This document shows, one piece after another, positions 57,201 to 64,000 of a stretch of 64,000 nt of DNA. The DNA is taken from positions 25,477,258 to 25,541,257 of the forward strand of contig NC_012872.2 in assembly GCF_000003195.3 (NCBI RefSeq). The letters are read 5' to 3'. Origin of the DNA: Sorghum bicolor (lineage: Eukaryota; Streptophyta; Magnoliopsida; Poales; Poaceae). Numbering within the stretch: the stretch's first letter is position 1; each line of letters opens with the position of its first letter. The notes under the pieces are model-generated. The model was not told where the DNA came from. It made no database searches and saw only the letters and a list, made by a program, of their open reading frames with translations. A program made the position numbers and the translations under genes.

Positions 57201-57487
57201 GATCTAAAGAAAAGTTTTCAGCTCTAAAGGGAATCCTGTTGGTTTCTGCATTGATAAGGTCGGTTGGATCTGGATCCCCTAGAGGGCCGAGGCACTGAAG
57301 GTGTGGTTGATCGGTAGGGATGACAATTTTGTTGGACAACTCCTAGTGTTTTGGGGAATAAAAATACAAAGAAAAAGGAAAAGGAAAATATTCGGTAAGA
57401 TGAATCGCAGATGAACAGGAATGCGAGAAAAAGGTACAGCAGATGAGATGGAAGTCTGACCTCAGGGACGACGAAGCCAACGGCCAT
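54235..57487 (-). CDS. Antisense spliced PMD / coiled-coil gene of element C
   Basis: The six exons inferred are 57487-57461 (MAVGFVVPE), 57342-55885, 55809-55618, 55532-55175, 55098-55010 and 54930-54235. They sum to 2820 nt, 939 codons plus stop, in one frame. Introns are GT-AG except intron 3 (GC-AG at 55617). Domains: PMD at about 10-495 (GPLGDPDPTDLINAET, SPTLADVAMLTGLDI, FLNMWLDKFVFCGRS, TYEFYNPSALARQLAFGQLP, WWTEWKENLF); linker with basic RLKKVTTRK; a tract with possible nuclear signals (SQPKRKG, GTKRQK), then Pro/Glu/Gln-rich to about 680; a coiled coil at about 720-939 (LAELKQVEDALSQAQQEE). PMD proteins are known in host MAIN/MAIL1, which act in transposon silencing and meristem upkeep. 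Counter-silencing by this copy is a hypothesis. Exon limits come from frame, splice motifs and agreement with A and B; no transcript was seen. Confidence 0.85.
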
Positions 57488-58113
57488 CTTGTCGTGAAGG
57501 GGACGCTGGAGGGCGCCAGAGTTGATGAAGAAGAATGCTTGTCGGAGATCTTGAGGATTGAGAATGGCGCCGCCGCTGGAAAAGTGAAGTTGGATGGTAG
57601 AATGATGTAATGGGGGAGGAGTACCCAAGAAGGAACTATTTATAGGACAAGATGGGCAAGGGCAAATCTGACTTATTTCTTTGCCGCATCCGAGAAGCCC
57701 GAGGGTACTCAAGTGGATATGGTAACTGTTCGCACGATAATCCAGGGATTGTACAGGTGATTTGACAGGAAGCGGTCATTATCTAAAGATATTTTACTGT
57801 GCACGACCTCCTGGTCGGTCCATCGGTGATATTCTATAACGGTCGTCCTGCCGATGGGCGGATAGAGGGGAAGTAACCGTTGTTTGCGAATCTCCTGGGC
57901 AGAGCATCGGCAGATCTTTGTAACGGTATTGTTGCCGATGTACGACTAAGAGAGATGCCCGTTTAGGAAGTTGGAGATTTCGAAGGATCTGCGGAGGATT
58001 AGGATCAGAGTTGTCCAGGTTGAGGTTGTCGGTTACCAAATTAGGAGCATTAATTGCGGAGAAGACATCATTACTGCAGAAAATTTCGGAGCATTAATAG
58101 TTTTCTACTCCGA
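57488..58113 (-). promoter_or_regulatory. Upstream region of the C PMD gene
   Basis: No further coding sequence is supported. The region contains the 5' untranslated part, the TATA box and several ATCGGC/GCCGAT words (57851, 57906, 57933). It separates the antisense gene from the 3' purine tract. Confidence 0.5.
57636..57645 (-). promoter_or_regulatory. TATA box of the C PMD gene
   Basis: CTATAAATAG on the - strand lies about 150 bp before the ATG at 57487. The same box lies at 7561-7570 in A (156 bp before ATG) and near 41601 in B. Confidence 0.65.
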
Positions 58114-58127
58114 AACTGGGGGGCATG
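58114..58127 (+). other. Polypurine tract of C
   Basis: AACTGGGGGGCATG lies immediately before the 3' LTR. Equivalent tracts precede the 3' LTRs of A, B and I, all preceded by CCGAAA. It should prime plus-strand synthesis. Confidence 0.7.
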
Positions 58128-58812
58128 TGTTGACACCATTTTTGGGCACGTGTCCAGGATGGCAGGATAGGGTGGCAGTACGATGCGGGTTGCTGGTAAG
58201 GATGGTTGCCGATGAAGGAAAGGTTGAGTGTGACTAAGTCCTCAGGCAGTAATATGGTGCCGATGACCAGGTAAAAGGGTCTGCCGATGACTATGGCAAG
58301 GGGATTGCCGATGACGCGAAGGAGGAGTCCGGAAGCTGCCAGTTGTCATGTGGAGGAGTTTCGGTTTGTCACGAAGGATGATTTTATTATTTCCTTAGTT
58401 ATTCGCATCGTTTTGTATACGGGTTCCGTGTAATTTGGAATTCGAATTCTAATCGTGTCTGGTCGTAGCTCTTTGAGCAGGGTATAAATATAAGCCCTAG
58501 GACCTTGTAATCAGGACATCTATCAATCAATCAAACACACGTTTTACTCATATTCCAGCATTTACTTTTCGACGACTTCGTCATACGTTTTCTTTTTACG
58601 AGTTCTTAGGAATTCGTCGACTCAAGCTCGGCGTATCCTCAAGTTCCGCGTGAGTACCTCTTAGCCGTGACATCCGGGCGCATCGCTGTTGTCAGGACTA
58701 AAGTATTCGAGTTATCACCTTTGCCGATAGTAAGGTCAAATCGGCTGGCACGCCTTAACGTTTGGATCGGGTATTAGCCCTTTGTGTTTGCAGATTAGTT
58801 TTTGCATCAACA
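58128..58812 (+). repeat. Element C 3' LTR
   Basis: Its 685 bp differ from the 5' LTR only at 58443. It is followed by the target duplication AGCTC. Confidence 0.95.
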
Positions 58813-60775
58813 AGCTCAAGTTCGATATTATCATTACCTATTATCTAGGTTTGCACCTGTACTATTACAAGCAAGTGTAGTAATATGATGATACCTCATC
58901 ATAGCATTCACAATTCATTTATCATCATAACCCAAGTGTTCCATCATCCTTACTACGAGGACGAAGCTCATGTCAAGTGCTCATTATCCAGGAGCGATGG
59001 CGATTCGAATCGATTTCTAACCAGCTGGCGAGTTATTCCCCACACAAACCACACTCACTGATCAAGTGAGCTACAGATCACCGTGTTACACTATCCAGGA
59101 TCAATTCGCGGGTTCGGCAGGCACCGCCAGTACCCGAGGACCGTTCCGGCGACCAAGGTATCCAAGGTATACCAAGGTTGCGCGCCGCGCCCTCGTCGTT
59201 CTCCTCAACCGTCACCAATACAACGCTTGGCGACTCGACTCCCGGCCCGGATAGTGTTCAGGCTTCGTGGTCGGAACGACTTATCCTTCCAGCTAAGTGT
59301 GAGGCATGCGTTCAACATGACAAGAGGGCCGTCAACGATCGGTCCTTAATCGACACAGGCAGGGGCACTATGGTCAACCCACCATAAGACCCTGCCCGGT
59401 CTCAAATTCCATTCCACACTTGGTTATTCTTTCCCAGAGCAATCACCGCTAATCAAGCAGGTATCCACCTATATCTCGCAGGTGATAGAAAATCACCCAA
59501 CTTCTACCGGACTAAGCAAGCTAAGCATAGACTCCGCACCTATCTATATAGGACAAGGTAGGTAAACAAGTGGTGATATCAAGGAGTACTTATGCATCAA
59601 CGGTATTAAGCAACTCCTATCAATTAAATGCAATATAGTAAAACAAGCATAATATATCATTTAAGTTAGCGAGAATAGGGAGACTTAGAATGCTCCGGGG
59701 CTTGCCTTTCTCAAACGTGCTCGGTCTGTGATCCGGGCACTCCTGCAGCTCTTCTCCGGGCTCAGACACTCCCAGAGGTTCCTGCTCCTGTGCTTCCTCC
59801 TGCTCCTCGGGTCCCACCTCGTTCTCCTACGAGCCTGTATGATGCATGGGTGCTCATGAGTGGAGTGCGAGATGCCCGGGGTGCAATGCTTTATGCAAGA
59901 GGATACCAAATGACCATGACATGATACATTGATGATTTAAGTGGTCATTTCCACAAGGTAGCCAGCATCATCCAAGAACATGCAATAGAGTTAAGCATCT
60001 ATTGCATTCTCTTCTACAAATTGTCCTTAAGTGTAACCAGCAACTCACAAGATGCTTCAAAGATACACCAAACCCCTTTTACTTTACTTAATCTATGTAT
60101 AACCATTCATAATTTCTTTATCCATTTTTAGGCCTATCAAAATAGCATATATTTCTGTTTCTCAATAAATTCCACAAAAATTACAGTAGACTACCAGTGA
60201 AACATAAAGTCTACCATAAATTTTTCATAATATCTGGACACTTATTTTGAGCTACAAAAATCACAAGATTAATTTATAAAAGCAAGTATAAATACTCTAC
60301 TATGGTACAAGTGTCAAACAGCAGATTTCATATTTTTATAATTAACCTATTAATATAAGAATCACCCACAAAAGTTTCCAGATTAATTGCATGATCCAAT
60401 TATTTATGAAAAATCATAAACCACTGCCATGCAAGCATTTAAATCACCATAGATAAATTCATACAGTAAATAATGTGTAGCATATTTTTCCTAGAGCCTA
60501 ATCATCCATGCAGAGTCCATAAAACAAGTCTCATATTTTACTGAGCTATATTTTAATTACTATGCATTTTACAATTTTCAGCAAAAACATGGATTAAATA
60601 TAATTGCACAGAAAAATTATCTAATCATGACATGCAACCAAACTAAACTATAGATCTGAGATTTTAGAACACATCAAAACTTATTTCACTAATTTTGGAG
60701 CTGTAGAACTCAAGATATGGATCTTACAAGATTTAAATCAATTTCTGGAAATCATTTTCCTGAAAAACAAATCAA

Positions 60776-61660
60776 ATCCACCCCGGGACCAGCTAGGTGC
60801 ACCCGGTGCAGTGCACCCACGGTCGCTGACGAGCGGACCCGCCTGCCAGCCGGGCCCGCTGGCCAGAGCGCAGAGAGGGGAGAACTCCGGCGAGCTGGAG
60901 CTCACCGTCGGCGACCTCTTTCGGCGAACCAACCTGCCCTACGCATTCTACGGCTCAAGGCGAACTCAGCGCACCCTTTTGCGCGGCCTGAAACGGACCG
61001 GAGCAAGCTCGCCACCGGCCATGGCGGAACGGCGGCACGGCTCGCCGCGGTCCGGCCACCACACGGCGGTAGAGCGCGCGCTCACGGCCGGGATAGGTGC
61101 GCGAGGCCAAGGTGAAGCTAACGCATCAAAAAGCGCGAGAAATGGCAGGGTAGAGAGGGAGAACCGCGGGGACCGAGAGGTCGCCGGAGTCCCGACTCAC
61201 TCCGGTGAGCTCTCCCGGGCGCGCGGAACTCACCGAGCGCGGTTGAGCGCGAGCACACGATGCAGAAGGATGAGGCAGAGCTATTGGTGGTCTCGGAGAG
61301 GAAGAAAAGGGCTGGAGCTTGCCGGGAGAGGAGCTCCACGTCATCGGCGACGATGGCGTGCGGCGGAGCGGTGGCTGCTGCGCGCGAGTGAGCGGAGGGC
61401 GAGAGCGCGAGTGGAGGAGCGCAAATGGCAGCGGGGGCAACGGCGGACGCGGCCGGGCGCTCCTGGTGGCCGACCAGGGCGCGTCCAGGCTGCCGCATGC
61501 TCGCCACGCGGCGGCCGAGCTCTGCCGGCTCGCCACGGCGGCGCGGCGCGGCCGTCCGCGCGCGGGCGCGAGCGCGGGGAAGGGGAGAGTGCGGGTAGGC
61601 TGGGCCGGCTTCGGCCAGCGGGCCAGAAGTGAGGCCGCGGCCTGCTAGCGCCCCCCTTTC
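60776..61660. other. GC-rich island in the G2 LTR
   Basis: The reverse-orientation counterpart of 17812-18680; the blocks GCTAGCAGGCCGCGGCC and GCCCGCTGGCCGAAGCC are shared. ORFs of up to 273 codons (60811-61632) reflect lack of stops in GC-rich DNA and are not called as genes. Confidence 0.7.
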
Positions 61661-62140
61661 CTTTTTCTTTTTTTTTTAATTTCTTTTCTCAAATTCTTTC
61701 TAAATTCATTTGGACCACTTTAAAATAATTTTCACCTTTTTCCTCCAAAATAAAAGTTGTTCCAAAACAAAAACCCTACAACTTTGCTTTAGGTTGAATT
61801 CACAAATTCCAAATAGATTTTGAAATCCAACTCAAAACTAGTTATAGGTTTTCAAATAAATCTATTTTGGGGATTTTTGTATAAAATCAATTTCTCACTT
61901 TCCATGGCCCCAAAAATATCACAAAATTACTCTTAAATATTCTAACACTTATTTCAACCTAATTTGAATATTTCACAATTTTAGAAGCAAGCATAATATT
62001 TTTAACACATTTAATTCACATAAAATAAAGCACATGAAATCACACTTTGAATGGATGACATGCTCATGTGATGCTATGCTTGATGAGAATGCTTATGGAT
62101 GAGTTTTAAGAGACTAAGTGCATGCTTAACACCTACGGTG

Positions 62141-64000
62141 TTACAGCCCTTCCCCCTTAGGGAAATCTCGTCCCGAGATTTGGGTTACTAACCATTTCTT
62201 ATGGAATTTTGGGTAAACTATTTTTAGGTAATCCTCGGTTTCCCAGGTGGCATCCCTGTCATCATGATGACTCCACACCACCTTATAGGTTTTGACAATT
62301 CTGTTCCGGGTTACCCGCTCCTTGGTATCTACGATACCCACTGGTTGCTCCTGATACTCTAAGTTTGCCTTTATCTTGATGCCCCGGGGTTCAATCTTTT
62401 GCTTGGGTACCTTCAAACACTTCCGTAACTGCGACACATGGAAGACTGGAAAGATTGAACTCAACTCTTCAGGTAATTGAATCTTGTAGGCCACAGGGCC
62501 CTTTCTTTCTAATATCTGATACGGTCCCACATATCTGGGCGCAAGCTTGCTTCGAACTCGGAAACGTTGAACTTTCTTCATTGGCGTAACCTTGATATAA
62601 ACGTAGTCACCCACTTTGAACTCAAGTGGTCTTCTTCGCTTGTCTGCATAACTCTTCTATCGTGATTGTGCTGCTCTCATGTGTTGTTGTATAATTTGCA
62701 CTTTCTTCTCGGCTTCGTTCACGAAGTCGGTACCATAGTATCTCCTTTCACCAGGTTCGACCCAGTTTAACGGAGTCCTACATCTTCGACCATACAAAGC
62801 TTTGAACGGAGCCATCTTGATACTCTCTTGATACCTATTATTGTATGCGAATTCAGCCAAGGGTAACCAAGATTCCCATGATCCCTTAGATGATAACACG
62901 CATACCCTCAGCATATCTTCTAGTACCTGATTGAGTCTTTCCGTTTGACCCGAGGTTTGAGGATGATACGCTGTGCTTCTTATCAGACTAGTCCCCAAAC
63001 TCTTATGCATTCGCTCCCAGAAATGGGCGGTGAACTGCGGTCCTCTATCTGATATGATGGTCTTAGGAATACCATGTAACTTGACAATCTCAGCCATATA
63101 TATATCAGCATACTCGGGAGGTCTGTATGTGTTCTTGACTGGAATGAAATGAGCCGACTTGGTCAATCGATCTATGATTACCCAAATCGAGTCATTTCCC
63201 TTTCGTGTTGTCGGCAAACCTGTGATAAAGTCCATGCTGACCTCTTCCCATTTCCACTCTGGTACTGACAACGGTTGTAATAGACCTGCAGGTTTCATAT
63301 GTATAGCCTTGACTCTGCAACACGTGTCACAACGGGCCACATACGCTGCTATCTCTTTTTTCATCTTAGTCCACCAAAAGTGAGATCTTAGGTCTTGATA
63401 CATCTTACTACTGCCAGGATGAATAGAAAGCTTGGAGAGATGTGCTTCATCCATGATGCGATTCTTTAATTCTCGATTCTTCGGAACTACTAGCCGGTGT
63501 TGGAACCACAATATCCCTTTCTCATCAACTCGGAACTGCGTTTTTGGGTCATCTTTGATCTTCTCTTTGATGTGGAAAATACCCTTGTCTGTCTTCTGAC
63601 CTTCAATGACTTGACTTTCAAGCGAACAACTGAGCTATATATGACATAAGACTTCAGGATGCATGAGATTGAAACCATCCTCAAACAACGGTTGAACCAC
63701 TTGATAGTGCGGTTTGCGACTCAAAGCGTCGGCTACCACATTAGCTTTGCCTGGATGACAGTGAACCTCCAGATCGTAATCCTTGATCAGTTCTAACCAT
63801 CTTTGTTGCCTCATATTCAGCTCCGACTGAGTGAAGATATACTTCAAACTCTTATGATCTGTGTAGATATGACACTTATTTCCTAGTAAATAGTGCCTCC
63901 ATATCTTCAAAGCGTGCACTACAGCTGCTAACTCGAGGTCGTGAGTCGGGTAGTTGACTTCATGTTTTCTCAACTTTCTTGAAGCGTAAGCTATCACTCT
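62141..64000 (-). pseudogene. pol: G2 pol: RNase H, integrase and chromodomain, partial
   Basis: One - strand frame runs across the region with two TAG stops (63637-63635 and 62659-62657). From right to left it encodes the RNase H end ([42 protein letters not shown]) and the integrase zinc domain (HPGSSKMYQDLRSHFWW, CDTCCRVKA). The core follows with SMDFITGLP, ISDRGPQF and YHPQTSGQTERLNQ, then YVGPYQILERKGPVAYKI and a chromodomain (VTRNRIVKTYKVVWSHHDD, ATWETEDYLKIVYPKF). The chromodomain identifies a chromovirus, Tekay/Del-like with the long LTR. The stop codon TAA (62143-62141) lies inside the first five bases of the LTR. The N-terminal part is beyond the window. Confidence 0.9.

Larger units (their letters stand above)
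46476..58812 (+). mobile_element. Element C: young Tat-type Ty3/gypsy retrotransposon with intact antisense PMD gene
   Basis: It spans 12,337 bp with 685-bp LTRs, exact duplications AGCTC (46471-46475, 58813-58817), a primer-site leader, gag, protease, a full pol, an antisense PMD gene and a purine tract. The LTRs differ only at 46791 (T) against 58443 (C) by my base-by-base reading. With a rate of 1.3e-8 per site per year this suggests roughly 0.06 million years; the figure is only as good as that assumed rate. The single visible defect is a frameshift in gag. Confidence 0.96.
45864..62145 (-). repeat. 3' LTR of G2, split by element C
   Basis: Its two pieces, 45864-46475 and 58813-62145, give about 3940 bp after removing C and one AGCTC, close to the 3959 bp of G1. 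The break is inside sequence that is continuous in G1 near 20660. LTR ends are TGTAACACC and TGTTACA. The AT-rich flanks of the GC island hold no supported gene. Confidence 0.87.
45864..64000 (-). mobile_element. Element G2: Tekay-type chromovirus, 3' part (contains element C)
   Basis: On the - strand, pol with integrase and chromodomain (64000-62141) runs directly into an LTR that starts TGTAACACCGTAGGTG at 62145. With C removed, the LTR ends at 45864 (TGTAACAG on the + strand). The remaining pol, gag and 5' LTR are right of the window. Orientation is opposite to C. Confidence 0.87.

Noticed and set aside
60811..61632. 273-codon ORF in the G2 LTR
   Set aside because: Stop-free GC-rich sequence; no recognisable domain, and it corresponds to LTR DNA of G1.

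Overview
The window looks like plant nuclear DNA from a grass (Poaceae), in a pericentromeric or otherwise gene-poor heterochromatic block. I see no host single-copy gene, tRNA, rRNA or CRISPR array. Nearly every base can be assigned to nested LTR retrotransposons, plus one end of a CACTA DNA transposon. The grass assignment is an inference from the element types: Ty3/gypsy Tat-type elements with antisense plant-mobile-domain (PMD) genes, Tekay/Del-type chromoviruses with long TGTAACACC LTRs, and Athila-like elements.

Layout, left to right. Positions 1-1721 are the end of a CACTA transposon inserted in an old Tat-like element (I, + strand), of which a decayed antisense PMD gene (1722-4237) and a 3' LTR (4387-5795) remain. 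Element I sits in an older gypsy element (H, - strand), seen as an RNase H remnant at 5796-6337 and an RT remnant at 24358-24815. Between these halves lies element A (6338-24352, - strand, target duplication GAAGT), a Tat-type element with gag-pro, pol and an antisense PMD gene. A is itself split by two solo LTRs: D (13263-14916, duplication GCCTT) and G1 (17318-21276, Tekay-type). After H comes E (Athila-like, LTR 24816-26476, truncated gag). E is split by F (LTR 27242-28470), which seems non-autonomous. F is split by B (30406-42711, duplication ACTTT, same family as A) and by G2, a Tekay chromovirus on the - strand (from 45864 past the right edge). C (46476-58812, duplication AGCTC) lies inside the 3' LTR of G2.

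C is the best preserved element. Its two 685-bp LTRs differ at one position by my comparison. It carries gag, protease, an RT-RNase H-integrase ORF of 1077 codons, and, tail to tail with pol, an intact antisense gene with six inferred exons (939 codons, PMD plus coiled coil) and its own TATA box. The same antisense gene, with the same nine-codon first exon, recurs in A and B and, strongly diverged, in I.

The most notable signals are: this retrotransposon-borne spliced PMD gene; a strong excess of the word GCCGAT/ATCGGC throughout A, B and C, including a four-copy array in the LTR and paired hairpins between pol and the PMD gene; a conserved stop-start overlap (TAATG or TGATG) between protease and RT; and a seven-A frameshift in the gag of the youngest copy. 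All comparisons were made by eye within this window; no database search was run.
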